From positions 62,001 through 126,000 of the forward strand of contig CAWBUL010000006.1 in the NCBI GenBank assembly GCA_963791885.1: DNA of 64,000 nucleotides, read 5' to 3'. The notes under the pieces were generated by a model. The model searched no databases and had not been told where the DNA came from. It was given only the letters and a program-made list of their open reading frames with translations. This document shows, piece by piece, positions 25,653 through 36,692 of this stretch; the first letter of the stretch is position 1; each line of letters begins with the position of its first letter. The stretch is from CAVSUZ01 sp963791885. GTDB lineage: Bacteria; Pseudomonadota; Alphaproteobacteria; Acetobacterales; Acetobacteraceae. The position numbers were made by a program, and so were the translations under genes.

Positions 25653-26040
25653 ATGACGAAGCGAACGAGACGGAAGATTGACGCAGGACTGAAGGCGAAG
25701 ATTGCCCTGGAGGCGCTGCGAGAAGAGGCGACGGTGGCCGACCTGGCGCAACGCTACGGGGTGCACCAGACGCAGGTCTATGCCTGGAAGAACAGCTACA
25801 GGAGCAGGGGGCCGGAGCCTTTGATCCGGGTGTTGGCCGGGAGGGCGAGGAAGCGCGCGAGCGCGAGATCGAGAAGCTGCACGCGAAGATCGGGCAGTTG
25901 TCGGTAGAACGCGATTTTTTAGCCAGGAGGTCCGGAAGATGAGCGCGCCGGACCGCAGAGCGTTGCTCTGTCCTGCGCACGGCAAGCTGTCGATCCGACG
26001 GCAATGCGCACTGCTGGGCTTGGGAACCATGTCCGGTTTC
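25653..26040 (+). pseudogene. IS3-family transposase OrfA and start of OrfB, degraded
   Basis: MTKRTRRKIDAGLKAKIALE, then LAQRYGVHQTQVYAWKNS, is a typical IS3-family OrfA HTH. After an indel the leucine-rich helix continues as EIEKLHAKIGQLSVERDFL, and the OrfB start SAPDRRALLCPAHGKLSIRR follows. The catalytic core is absent. Confidence 0.8.
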
Positions 26041-26157
26041 GACCCTTACCGGTCGATCAGCTTGCGACCCAAACTCGCCGATCAATGCCGCGTTCGTGCT
26101 CTCTGATTGCTGACACTGATTCAGCAACATAGCATGTTGCAAGCAGCAGAGGGGGCT

Positions 26158-26815
26158 ATGGTGGGGCGTGTCAGAGTCGCGGCGTTTTCCTTGTCCCTAG
26201 AGGGGTTCGGAGCGGGCCCGGAACAGACTCTTCAGGATCCTCTGGGAAAGCGCGGGACGGAGCTTCACCGCTGGTTCGTCGGAACGAAGACCTTCAAGGC
26301 GATGTTCGGCAAGGGCGGTGGCTCGGAGGGCGTGGACGAGACCTTTGCCCACCGCTCGATGGCCGGCTTCGGTGCCTTCATCCTTGGCCGGAACATGTTC
26401 GGTCCTGTGCGTGGGGAATGGCTGGACGACAGACTGGAAGGGCTGGTGGGGAGACAATCCGCCCTATCACGCACCGACGTTCGTCCTATCGCACCATGCC
26501 CGCGAGCCGATCGTAATGGAGGGCGGCACCACGTTCCACTTCGTCACGGACGGGATCCACGCCGCGCTTGCGCGCGCACGCGACGCCGCGGGAGCCCGTG
26601 ACGTCAAGATTGGAGGTGGCGTCTCGACAGTTCGCCAATATCTGCAGGCGGGCCTGATCGATGAACTGCACTTCGCGCTTTCGCCTGTCCTGCTCGGACG
26701 GGGCGAGGCGATGTTCGAGGGCTTGGATTTCCCTGCCCTCGGCTACCGCGTGATGGAATCCACTGCCACAGACCTCGCGACGCACGTCGTGCTCGGGCGC
26801 GAGGAGAGCGAATAA
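26158..26815 (+). pseudogene. Dihydrofolate reductase-family (RibD C-terminal type) protein, frameshifted
   Basis: MVGRVRVAAFSLSLEGFGAG, then GFGAFILGRNMFGPVRGEW, shows the cofactor-binding strand-loop of the family. After a one-base shift near 26440 the frame continues WWGDNPPYHAPTFVLSHHAR, then MEGGTTFHFVTDGI, DVKIGGGVSTVRQYLQAGLI and DELHFALSPVLLGRGEAMF, which is typical to the end at 26815. Without the indel it would be a complete ~218-aa reductase. Confidence 0.85.
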
Positions 26816-26910
26816 GCGTCCGCTTCTGCAGGTCCGTCGCCGGATAGCTGTCCTGCAGCAAACTACCCGAGTTTGTCCACTAGCGGCTATGGACCCGCGG
26901 ACAGCTTCCG

Positions 26911-27791
26911 GGTTCCGTCAGCGTTCACGCCAGACCGCAATTTCGGGGACGGTTCTGTTGGGGCATGGTAGCTCCCGGAGGGGGAGCACGTCGGATGGAA
27001 TGGGTCGCATGCGGTGGGGCAGCGATTTCGGAGCGGCCTGAGCGCACCGCGCGGGGCTACCGGCGGTTTCGTTGCCGCGATTGTGGCAAGCAGTTCAACG
27101 AACGAACTGGTGGGTCCCTGAATCGCGCCCAGTATCCGTCCGATGTCATCGCGCTCGTTGTCTTCTGGCGACTGCGGTACAAGCTGAGCCTACGCGATCT
27201 GCCGGAGATGTTCCTTCTCCGCGGTATCGAATTCACCTATGAGGCGGTTCGGGATTGGGAGGCGAAACTTACGCCGTCGCTGATCGACAATCTTCGCCGC
27301 CGCTCGTGGTACGTCGATGAGACCTACATCAAAGTCAATGGCCGATGGTGCTATCTGTACCGGGCGATTGACCGCACTGGCGCGCTGGTAGACGTGATGC
27401 TGAGCGAGACCCGCGATATGGTCGCGGCAGAAAAGTTCTTCCGATCTGCCAAAGCGGTGACTGGCGTCACTCCGGCCCGGGTAACCACCGATGGGCATGA
27501 CAGTTACCCTCGTGCGATTCGAAGCCAGCTTGGTGCCGATGTCCGCCACCGGAACAGCCAGTATCTCAACAACCGCATTGAGCAGGATCATCGAGGGATC
27601 AAGAGCCGATATGGGCCAATGCGTGGCTTCGGTGCCGTCAACTCGGCGGCTCGCTTTTTGCCGATGTCATGACGAACTTCGGAACCTCCTGCACGCTAAT
27701 TATCGCTTCCGCCACACCTCACCAGCCACCGTTCGTCGCCGTCGCTTCCTTCAAGCAAGCCGTATCGCCCTCCGCGTGATGGCCTCGTCAT
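26911..27791 (+). mobile_element. IS240-like (IS6 family) element, nearly complete copy
   Basis: The left end GGTTCCGTCAGCGTTCACGC matches the truncated copy at 18878. I could not find the matching right inverted repeat before the 51-bp repeat at 27882, so the right end is uncertain or lost. Confidence 0.8.
26965..27791 (+). pseudogene. IS240-like transposase with late frameshift
   Basis: The N-terminal zinc ribbon (CVACGG-type and FRCRDCGKQF) is followed by RSWYVDETYIKVNGRWCYLY (Asp), RVTTDGHDSYPRAIR (Asp) and NNRIEQDHRGIKSRYGPMRG (Glu). The frame ends early at 27670; the normal tail (FCRCHDELRNLLHANYRFRH, then RIALRVMASS) continues one frame over to 27791, so one base has changed near 27655. 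The truncated protein keeps the DDE triad and may still act. Confidence 0.85.
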
Positions 27792-28621
27792 GAGCAGCAC
27801 AATGGAAAAAGGCCTGGCCTTGCTGTGGATCGGCGGCCAAATGAGACCCCGCCTGATTCAGCTCTACATGATTGAAACAATGGGCATTTCACGACCTCAT
27901 TCCGGAACATCATCGGCTTTGAATAATCACCCCTCCCAACAGCGCATATCCCCTTGATAGGGATAGCGAAATCATCGATCCGATGGGGTCAATTTTGGAG
28001 GCCGATGAGGGCCACGGTGCCCCGCCGAAACACAGGCATGAGGGCTTGGCCCAGACTCCGCGCAAGCGGCGGCGATGTGGTCTGGTCAATCCCGTTGCGG
28101 ATCCGGGAGCAGGGGCCGAGTTACCACTGCCGGCGGATGGCAGATGCCGAGGGCGGCAGAAGCCAATCGGGGTGTGATGCCAGATGGGTCAGGTTTGTAC
28201 AATTTCCCCAAACCGAGGAGCCAAATTGGCCCGCGTATATAGGAAGGCGACGCCCCAATCAGGTCGTCGCGGGCGAAGCGTGGCCGGAGCCCTAAGCTCG
28301 CGATAGCCTGCTGGCGCGCGGCGCCGTGACGCGAGGGTGCGACCCCTCCGCGTCACGACTGACCTCCATGGTGGAGCAAACACCGATGGCAGCTGAACCG
28401 CTTTATATACCGCTTCACCGTCTCGCTGCCCGCGATCCGACGAGGCCCCAGAACGCCTTCGTGTTGGCGGAAGCCCGGCTGGGCGCGCGCGACGGTGCCG
28501 GGGCGTCACTTGCGCCGGAGCGGTCGGGCATTGGCCGTCGCCTTGGCGTGTCAGGGCTGATCAATGCCGCGGCAGACGTACGCTGCGAGACGGACACTGC
28601 AACACCGGGGCGCAGTGCTAC
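27792..28621. other. Gene-poor stretch with IS21-like end sequence
   Basis: No convincing gene is visible in these ~830 bp. The segment contains the left 51-bp inverted repeat (27882-27932). Near 27987 the phrase GGGTCAATTTTGGAGGCCGA resembles terminal repeats of IS21-type elements, so it may hold an old IS end. An open frame at 28326-28625 has no recognisable features. Confidence 0.3.
27882..27932 (+). repeat. 51-bp inverted repeat, left arm
   Basis: GGGCATTTCACGACCTCATT and onward matches, as reverse complement, the sequence at 34022-34072, with four mismatches that I can count. The pair bounds a 6.2-kb segment. No transposase gene for it is visible inside. Confidence 0.85.
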
Positions 28622-29581
28622 TTAACTCACGATCGCTAGGACCAACGCCGGGCACATCGTCTGGAATGCGCCGGAGGCGACATCCAGCACGATCGAACCC
28701 CCTCGCACCGCATGATAACCGCCGAGCATCACTTCGAAGACGACCGTTCCGTTGGGGGGAACCTGAAGCGCGCTGTACCGAACATCATAGGTTCCCCCAA
28801 TCAAGGCGGTCTCGTAGTCGCCGAGACCAAAGATCGGGAACCCCCCATCAGCGCTAAGAAATAAGACCTGGGCTTCTTGCTCACTCTCTGGAGGCGGGTA
28901 AGTGGGCGGGTTGTTCCAATATTGCAGGATGTTGAGCTTCGCATTCAAACCAATCAGCCCGGAACCCTCCGGTCCGACAAAGATCTCGCACATGCCGGCC
29001 ACAGCCAAATAAGATTCCGCATTGATGACCACCTATCGGTCGCTCGGGTTGGTCCACGCAAAAATGTAGCTAATCTCGTCAGTGCCGTTATCGGGGTACG
29101 GCGTGTCCCACTCGGCACTGAACTTGACCACATTGTCCCAGGGCGCGAGCGACTCGCCTGAGATAATGAGATCAGGGGTCGGCAGCACAAAGACGGGTCG
29201 ATCGATTACGACGAAGTTGAAGTTTAGGGTGGTCGAAAGCCGTTTATTAGCCTCCGTGGCGAGAACTTGCTTCACGTCCCGCCAAGCCGCAATCCGGGTC
29301 CTCAGACTTATCATCATCTCCTGGGATGAGCTTACGGACCGGAGCTTATGTTCCCGCGCACCATTGCGGAGCTTGTTCAGGAGTTCACCGTCCGCTTTCC
29401 CGGCCGTCGGCGCGCTCTGGTGACTCTGCAAGCGGCGAGTCAGGTCCTTGTCGAAGAGGGCTTCCTTGCCGCTTCGATTAACTGGCCGACCGCCTGTAGG
29501 CGTGTTGCGCATACTCATTCGGCGCGCGATCCTTAGTCCCGACATAAACGCGCGAATTTCCTCAGGAGCCGGATCAGGCAT
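28622..29581 (-). pseudogene. Hypothetical protein interrupted by an in-frame amber codon
   Basis: From the ATG at 29581 (GGAGAGA ribosome site eight bases upstream), the frame reads MPDPAPEEIRAFMSGLRIAR through WDTPYPDNGTDEISYIFAWT and NPSDR, then a single TAG at 29033-29035. It continues in the same frame without a gap as VVINAESYLAVAGMCEIFVG to 28622. Together they make about 319 aa. The C-terminal half is rich in beta-strand-like segments. Either the TAG has killed one gene, or two genes overlap, or the codon is read through. No family is recognised. Confidence 0.6.
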
Positions 29582-29718
29582 GTATCTCTCCTCAGTTAAA
29601 TCGGTGCCGAGCGTGATCCCCAATCCTCGTCTCCCTCCGTGCGGCCAATGGACGCGACGATCTATAAGCCCCTCGCTCCTCTCGGCACGGTGCCCGAAGG
29701 AAGAAGAAGCGGAAACGA

Positions 29719-29928
29719 TCAGCTGCTCTCCGGGTTCTCCAGCCTGAAACCAAGGCTGTCCACGACGCGGCCGCCTTCCGTGATGGGCACATATGTGCAC
29801 GACCGGCCCTCGGCGTCCGTGGCGATGATCGCCTGAGGCATGTTGTCCGGGTATTCGCCCCCATGCTCGGCCGTGCGGAATGTCCAGCCCGCGCCGTCGC
29901 CTGTGTATCCTGGGGGCGGCGCTCAGGG
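29719..29928 (-). pseudogene. Short reading frame, C-terminal fragment
   Basis: In the third minus frame I read GYTGDGAGWTFRTAEHGGEY, then MPQAIIATDAEGRSCTYVPI and VVDSLGFRLENPESS before a stop at 29719. The composition looks like real protein, but an upstream TGA leaves no proper start. It may be the tail of a lost gene ahead of dnaE2. Confidence 0.35.
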
Positions 29929-30088
29929 CGAAGCTCGCGGTAGAAGTGAACAAACTGACCGTGGCGGGCTTTCTGGGGAACGGGCCGCATGGCCGGTAAA
30001 CTCTGCTCCTCCTGCCGAAGTTTCCAGATCTAGCCTGGACCGGCTTACCTCCTCGACGCGCTTCCACGTTCTTGCTTTGTTCGGAGTC

Positions 30089-33000
30089 ATGCCGGACCGG
30101 TCCCCTGATCGTGCGCGCGTGGAGGGCACGCGTTACGCTGAGCTGCAGGTCACCACGCATTTCAGCTTCCTGCGCGGCGCATCCTCCTGCGAGGAGCTGT
30201 TTGCCACCGCTGCCCTGATGGGCATCGAGGCGCTGGGCATTGTCGACCGCAATTCGCTGGCCGGCATCGTACGCGCCCACGAAGCGGCCAAGACCACGGG
30301 CATTCGCCTGGTGGTCGGCTGCCGCCTCGACCTGAGTGACGGAGTATCGGTGCTGGCCTACCCGACAGATCAGCCAGCCTATTCACGGCTCTGCCGGCTG
30401 CTCTCGATCGGTAAACGGCGCGCCGGCAAGGGGAAGTGCGATCTCGCATGGTCCGACCTCGCCGCCCATGGCGAGGGCCTGATCGCGATCCTCGTGCCGG
30501 GCATAGCCGATGAGGACTGTGCGGACCGCCTGAAGCGGCTGCGCGACGTGTTCGGTGACCGCGCGTATCTGGCGCTTTCTCAGCGCCGGCGGCCGAACGA
30601 CCACTCTCGCCTCTTCGAGCTTTCGAACCTCGCTAGGGCGATCCGCGTGGCAACGGTTGTCACAAATGATGTCCTGTTCCACGAGCCGGGCCGGCGCATC
30701 TTGCAGGATGTTGTTACCTGCATCCGCCACAACGTCACGATCGATGAGCTTGGTTACCGGCGCGAGCGGCATGCGGATCGGCATCTCAGAATGCCCGAGG
30801 AGATGCAGCGGTTATTCGCGCGTTATCCCGAGGCGCTGGCGCGCACGCTGGAGATCGTCGACCGCTGCCGCTTCTCGCTCGATGAGCTGGCCTATCAGTA
30901 TCCCGAGGAACGCGCCGATCCGGCGCTGACCCCGCAGCAGACGCTGGAGAAGCTGACTTGGAAGGGTGCCACGTGGCGCTATCCCGGAGGTGTTCCTAAT
31001 GAGGTTGTTAAGACCCTCCGTCACGAACTGCGGCTGGTCGAAAAGTTGCGCTATGCCCAGTACTTCCTGACCGTCCATTCCATCGTTTGCTTCGCCCGCT
31101 TGAGGGACATCCTCTGCCAAGGCCGTGGCAGCGCCGCGAACTCGGCGGTCTGCTACGTGCTCGGCATCACCTCCATCGACCCCACGCTCCACAGCCTGCT
31201 GTTCGAGCGCTTCGTCTCGGAGGAGCGCCACGAGCCACCGGACATCGATGTCGATTTCGAGCATGAGCGGCGGGAGATCGTCATGCAGTGGATCTTCGAG
31301 CGATATGGCCGCGACCACGCCGCCCTGTGCTCGACCGTGATCCGCTATCGCACCAAGGGCGCGATCCGCGATGTCGGCAAGGCGCTCGGCCTCTCCGAAG
31401 ACCTCATCAGCATGTTGTCGTCCCAGGTCTGGGGCTGGTCCGAGGATGGCGTCGAGGACAAGCATGTCGAGGAGCTGAACCTCGATCTTTCCGATCCTCG
31501 CCTGCGCATGGCGCTCGATCTCGCGCGCCAGCTCATGGGCACACCGCGGCATCTCAGCCAGCATCCCGGAGGCTTCGTGCTCACCCACGACCGGCTCGAT
31601 GATCTCGTGCCGATCGAGCCCGCCGCCATGGTCGATCGTCAGGTCATCGAATGGGACAAGGACGACATCGACGCGCTGCGCTTCATGAAGGTCGATGTCC
31701 TTGCCCTCGGCATGCTCACCTGCATGAAGAAGGCGTTCGACTTCCTCGCCGACCATAAGAGCATCAGCCTCAATCTCGCGACCATTCCCGCTGAGGATTC
31801 CCGAACCTATGCGATGATCCGCAAGGCGGACACGCTCGGTACGTTCCAGATCGAGTCCCGCGCGCAGATGTCGATGCTGCCACGGATGAAGCCGCCCACC
31901 TTCTATGACCTGGTGATCGAGGTCGCGATCGTGCGGCCCGGGCCCATCCAGGGCGACATGGTGCATCCCTATTTGCGGCGGCGCGAAGGAGTGGAGCCTG
32001 TCATCTACCCCAAGCCCGAGCTGGAGCAGGTACTGGGCAAGACGCTCGGGGTGCCACTATTCCAGGAGCAGGCGATGAAGGTGGCTATCGTCTGCGCCGG
32101 CTTCACACCGGGCGAGGCGGATCAGCTGCGCAAGAGCATGGCGACGTTCAAGTTCACCGGCGGGGTCAGCCACTTCAGGGACAAGCTGATCGCCGGCATG
32201 ATCGCCAACGGCTACGAGCCGGCGTTCGCGGAGCAGACCTTCAAGCAGCTGGAGGGGTTCGGCAGTTACGGCTTTCCGGAAAGCCACGCGGCGTCGTTCG
32301 CGCTGATCGCCTACGCCTCGTCATGGATGAAGTGCTGGCATCCGGACGTGTTCTGCGCCGCGTTGCTGAACTCCCAGCCGATGGGCTTTTACGCGCCCGC
32401 ACAGATCGTGCGCGATGCCCAGACGCATGGGGTCGAAATACGGCCAGTGTGCATCAACGCCTCGCGCTGGGATTGCACGCTGGAACCGACCGATAACGAC
32501 AGACAGTTCGCGGTGCGCCTTAGCATGTGCATGGTGAAAGGCTTGGCCAACGCCCACGCCGCCACGATAATCGCAACCCGGGCTGATCGGCCGTACGTGT
32601 CCATCGACGATCTCTGGGGCCGCGCCGGCGTGCCGACTGCAGCGCTTGTCCGGCTTGCTGAGGCGGATGCCTTCCGCCCCACAATGGGTCTCGCCCGGCG
32701 CGAGGTACTCTGGCAGGTCAAAGCGTTGCGGGACGAGCCGCTTGCCCTGTTCGCAGCCGCCACCGCACGCGACGCGGAGTCAGTCCAGGAGATCGATGAG
32801 CCTGTTGTCGCTCTTCAGCCAATGACGGCTGGTAAGGAAGTGGTGGAAGACTACCGCCACGTCGGGCTGACCTTGCGCCAGCATCCGGTGTCGTTCCTCC
32901 GTGCGGATCTTACCTCGCGCCGCATTGTCAGCTGCACCGAGGCGATGCAGGCCCGCGATGGAACCAGATTGGAGGCTGCGGGCTTGGTTCTCGTGCGGCA

Positions 33001-33386
33001 ACGGCCGGGCAGCGCCAAGGGTGTCCTGTTCATCACGCTCGAAGATGAGACCGGGATCGCCAATCTCGTGGTCTGGCCGACCGTGTTCGAACAGTTCCGC
33101 CGTATCGTGATGAGCGCCAGCATGATCGCGGTGCGCGGACGCATTCAGCGCGAAGGCCAGGTCGTACACCTGGTGGTCAATCGATTCGTCGATCTTTCAG
33201 CCGAGCTCGCCACTGTCGGCAACCGTGATGGGGCGTTCCCGCTGACGCATGGTCGCGGCGATCAGGTTACGCATTCCGGCGGTCCCGATCCGCGCGAGCG
33301 GCAGTCCGGAGGATTCCGCGCGCGACATCTACATTCCTGACCTCCACATCGACACGATCAAGCTGAAGGGCCGGAATTTCCATTGA
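30089..33386 (+). CDS. dnaE2: Error-prone DNA polymerase III alpha subunit DnaE2
   Basis: I chose the ATG at 30089, where family similarity begins (RYAELQVTTHFSFLRGASSC). The PHP domain is followed by the polymerase core with PDIDVDFEHERREIVMQWIF (the two catalytic Asp residues) and FGSYGFPESHAASFALIAYA. The C-terminal OB-fold includes GLVLVRQRPGSAKGVLFITL. Translesion DnaE2 normally works with ImuA/ImuB, which are not in the window. A one-base shift near 33300 moves the natural tail (RDIYIPDLHIDTIKLKGRNF) into another frame; as sequenced, the protein ends at 33340 with the wrong last ~20 residues. Most of it should still fold. Confidence 0.93.
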
Positions 33387-33719
33387 GATCCGAAGCTACA
33401 TCAGGGGCTGGCGGCTGTGCGCCCATTGCAGTCATTCAAGGGGGTCGCGCTAGCCGCTCCGAAGCCGATATTGCAACCCAGGTCGTCTTCGGCCGACACC
33501 GACCCGAGTCTGCAACAGGATGGCCTATCAGGCGATCCAGGAACCGGACATTCAGCGTAGCTGGGCGCCGACAACTCGCCCTCATTGGCCGCCTGGGAAG
33601 CTTCCTCCTTTCGGGTGCGGAGATCGTATCAGCAAGATCTACACGACAGCAATCGTAAATCTGCAGTCGCACGGCGACACGGTGAGCCGTCAGAACTCGG
33701 TCCGCCACGCCGAGGAAAT
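33387..33719. other. Gene-free stretch behind dnaE2
   Basis: No gene is supported here. The minus-strand frame that continues from the channel fragment is without family features. Confidence 0.3.
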
Positions 33720-33936
33720 CCTGGTCAGTTTTCGGCGAACTTTGGCTTTGGATAGAGTTGAGATAGAGCGTCCGTGTGGGGAATGCAAACTCGACACCGG
33801 CTTCCTTGACCAGGTCCATCACCTGCAACAGGATTGCCTCGCGTGCCATCAGTTCTGACGCGTAGTCTACGACCAGAAGATTGAAAATTACCAGGATGTC
33901 CAGGCTGCTTTCGGCGAATGTGTTTCGGCGCGGCAC
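33720..33936 (-). pseudogene. MscS-type mechanosensitive channel, C-terminal fragment
   Basis: The minus strand reads FAESSLDILVIFNLLVVDYA, then REAILLQVMDLVKEAGVEFA and FPTRTLYL. This is the end of the MscS C-terminal domain (VEFAFPTRTLYL). The membrane part and the pore are missing, and the frame runs on without a natural stop. It is a relic. Confidence 0.75.
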
Positions 33937-34021
33937 CGTGACCCACGATCGGCTTCCAAGAGTGACCCTATCAGATCGGTAATTTCGCCGTGCTTCTCAA
34001 TGGGATATGCGCTGTGGGGTA

Positions 34022-34072
34022 GGGTCACTATTCAAAGCCGATGATGTTCCGGAATGAAGTCGCGAAATGCCC
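34022..34072 (-). repeat. 51-bp inverted repeat, right arm
   Basis: This is the reverse complement of 27882-27932 (shared core TCATTCCGGAACATCATCGG and beyond). It closes the 6.2-kb segment that carries the amber-interrupted gene, dnaE2 and the MscS relic. Confidence 0.85.
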
Positions 34073-34158
34073 ACTCTTTCAAGCAGGTAAATCCGAATCA
34101 GGCCGGGTCCCATTTGAGCGCCGATTCACACGGTCTAGTTTTCCGGGAGCAGGTCACT

Positions 34159-35112
34159 TCATATCGATTCGGAGATGATCTTACGTACAGTCGGAGACTG
34201 CCGATAATACTGATGCGAAGTGAGGAAGTCGAAGTTGTAATCCTGGTAAGACGTGCAGTCGACCATCGTAAACGGGGGTTGCGGAAAAACCTGAGAGTCC
34301 GAGCGATAGCGAGGGCCATCTTGACCCAGGCACTGTTCACCGAGGTTGACAGCCATGCTGAGCTGAAGAACATGATCAACGTGGCTATAGTACACGAATA
34401 CACGAGACGCCAACAGGTCAAGGCCGGTCAAACGCGTGAGTTTCGGCTGATCGAACGTGTCGTATTGACAATCACCAGCCGCCAACATCGCTTGGTCGAA
34501 CATCACATCCTTCCCGTTTCCGTGCGCAAACCAGCTTTCCACCGCAAACTCGAGTGCAAGGTTGCCCATACTGTGAGCAAGCAGAGTGGTTCGATTACCT
34601 CGAGCACGCGCTGCAAGAAGAAGCGGCCCAAGGGTGGCTAGAAACGACATCAGGTGAAAGCCGGATTGCCGTGCCATACTCTGATCAAACAGATAGTCGC
34701 CTTGCAGAATAGGGACTGATACTATTTGGCCTTTCGACGGCCAACTGAACGCTATGACGGTAGTGTTAGCTGCCGCAATCCCCGATGCCGCAAACCACTC
34801 TCTGTTGAAAGCCGCACGCGTAATTGCATCCGAGAAAGTGTTATCGAATCCGTGAATGAAGACCAGCAGATCGCGACCAGCTTCGCCGATATCACCCTGG
34901 GCATCGCCCGAGAAAGATCCACGGTTCGTACTGAGAATTTGCGTTATTGCGCCTTGGGCATTGGTAGTCACATTGATCCCATCAACAAACGCCGTTCCGT
35001 ACGTGATCGCCATGGGATCTGTAGGCGGGACCATCATTGTCGGATATCCGTTGACCCAATCGCTGGGATTAGAAACGATCCGGTTGGTCGCGAAGAACAC
35101 CGTCGTGGGCAT
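34159..35112 (-). CDS. DUF900-type alpha/beta hydrolase
   Basis: The 317-aa protein begins MPTTVFFATNRIVSNPSDWV, typical for the family. It has GRDLLVFIHGFDNTFSDAIT (oxyanion region) and the nucleophile elbow TTLLAHSMGNLALEF (Ser in AHSMGN). A probable catalytic His lies in YYSHVDHVLQ. It is complete, stands alone, and is AT-richer than its neighbours, which suggests separate origin. Substrate unknown. Confidence 0.85.
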   Translation of the reverse strand: MPTTVFFATNRIVSNPSDWVNGYPTMMVPPTDPMAITYGTAFVDGINVTTNAQGAITQILSTNRGSFSGDAQGDIGEAGRDLLVFIHGFDNTFSDAITRAAFNREWFAASGIAAANTTVIAFSWPSKGQIVSVPILQGDYLFDQSMARQSGFHLMSFLATLGPLLLAARARGNRTTLLAHSMGNLALEFAVESWFAHGNGKDVMFDQAMLAAGDCQYDTFDQPKLTRLTGLDLLASRVFVYYSHVDHVLQLSMAVNLGEQCLGQDGPRYRSDSQVFPQPPFTMVDCTSYQDYNFDFLTSHQYYRQSPTVRKIISESI

Positions 35113-35559
35113 CGAACCCTCCCTCGTGGTTTATTCAACGGGGCGGGATCCAAAATCCATTAGGTAGCTCCCGCTTTCATCCGTGATCATATCTCATCCT
35201 GGCCAACAAACCACGTCTCAAGACTTTCAAATGAAGCGTCTAAGATGAGAAATGCGTCCCAAAAGTGTCCCGGGCCAGTGGTTCTATCCGTCTGGCCGAC
35301 TTTGTGGTTGACCTGCGCCGGCATAATTCCGTCCCTGGTCCGGCTGATCGGGTAAAGGCGGCTATCCACCCGCAGTCGACCTTCGGTGCATATCTCAGCC
35401 AGGCCGTGTTAAAACGCCCTTTCCAGCGAAGGCCAATGCGAGCAAAATCGCCCTGAGTAGCTACCGTATAAGCTGCGAGATGCGACTGCTCGAGGTGGCG
35501 GCTGATGCGACCTCCCAACAGACGGCGCGATACGACCGGGCGGCTGGATTGTTTAGCCC
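35113..35559. other. Stretch without a recognised gene
   Basis: A minus-strand frame at 35240-35518 (GGRISRHLEQSHLAAYTVAT) is open but unrecognised. Nothing else is visible. Confidence 0.3.
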
Positions 35560-36172
35560 GGCATAGCCGGCACCGCGGCCATCAGTTCGTCGAAGGCAAC
35601 CAGGCGCCTGAGGTTTTAGGCGAGCGCGGTAAGGTTGAACTCAGCCCGGACCTTTTCTAGACCCCGCATCAGGAAAGCGCCTTGGTTCATCCATTGTTTG
35701 ATCGTGCCAAGTGGATGCTCCACCGCCTCGCGGCGTTGCGCGAGAACTTCTGGCCGCTGAGCCAGCCGGCACTGCATCGGGTCGAGCACTGCCTCGTTCT
35801 CGATGCGGGATACGGATCGAAAGCTGTTGTTCGTGCATCGCGGACGCAGCGGGCCAATCGCGGCACGCCTGCTTGTTGACATAGTTGATCTTCTTGAGCC
35901 CGCGCAGGACCGATGACGAATAGAAATGCAGGCGCTGGCCACCCGGGCAGAGAACGGTATCGCGTTCCGCGTCGTATGCGAACTCGTCTTTGCGGACAGG
36001 CCCGCCCTGACCGATGGACCGCGTGAGGCCGCGGCACATACGGCTCCATCCCAGCCTTCTCGCAGGCCTCGATGTCCTCGATGTTGAAATACCCGCGGTC
36101 CGCGACGACCGCGATCCGGTCCACGTCAAGAATTTCCTTTGCCGGCGCCGCCGTCTCGGTCAGCAGGCCCAT
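35560..36172 (-). pseudogene. IS1182-like transposase, C-terminal remnant
   Basis: In changing frames the minus strand reads VVADRGYFNIEDIEACEKAG and MEPYVPRP, then RKDEFAYDAERDTVLCPGGQ, LRPRCTNNSFRSVSRIENEA, REAVEHPLGTIKQWMNQGAF and RGLEKVRAEFNLTALAYNLR. DRGYFN with the second Asp, and VEHPLGTIK with the Glu, are typical of IS1182-family enzymes. Several indels are present. It is cut by the Tn3-family end at 36175. Confidence 0.85.
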
Positions 36173-36248
36173 ATAAGGTCAGAGCGTCGGTTGTTAGACA
36201 AACAACGCTAAGGTCGAACTTTACGCGAACATAGCTGTGCGGCTCGCA

Positions 36249-36660
36249 TCATGCGGGTTGGGTTAGGCGCTCTCTGCGGGCGCGACCGAGTTCGCGGTAC
36301 ACAGTCGAACGTCCCAAACCGACCTGTCTGGCCGCCGCGGTTGGGGATAACCCGGCCTGCACCAGCTTGATCGCTGCGGCGATCTTGTCGGTATCGAGCG
36401 GCTGACGTCCTGGCCGCTTCCCGCGCGCACGCGCCGCAGCAATCCCCTCCTTGGTACGCTCGGCAATCAGACGCCGTTCGAAGTGCGCAATCGCCCCGAA
36501 CACGTGGAACACCAGCTCGCCGGCGGCTGAGGCTGTGTTGATGTTCTGTTCCAAGCTGAGCAGATCGATCCCGCGTGCGCGGAGCAACTCGACCGCACCC
36601 GCCAAGGCGGCGCGCTTCCGTCCACAGGATGCGTCCAGTAAACGCCCGCCGTCCACAATC
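36249..36660 (-). pseudogene. tnpR: Serine resolvase of the Tn3 element, N-terminally truncated
   Basis: The frame reads ELLRARGIDLLSLEQNINTA, then GELVFHVFGAIAHFERRLIA, RTKEGIAAARARGKRPGRQP and the C-terminal HTH LSPTAAARQVGLGRSTVYRE. The catalytic N-terminus with YARVS is absent; upstream bases run into the tnpA start. It could still bind DNA but not resolve cointegrates. Confidence 0.85.
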
Positions 36661-36692
36661 ACGGTGGACGATTTTGGGACGGGGAAGAGGCT

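Noticed and set aside
28326..28625. A 99-aa plus-strand frame between the inverted repeat and the amber-interrupted gene.
   Set aside because: It has no recognisable features and the opposite strand is equally open.
30812..31966. A 384-aa minus-strand open frame inside dnaE2.
   Set aside because: It is the usual antisense shadow of a GC-rich polymerase gene; composition is unnatural and dnaE2 is certain.
35240..35518. A 92-aa minus-strand frame as a recombinase or regulator.
   Set aside because: No motif of any family could be matched and there is no good ribosome site.
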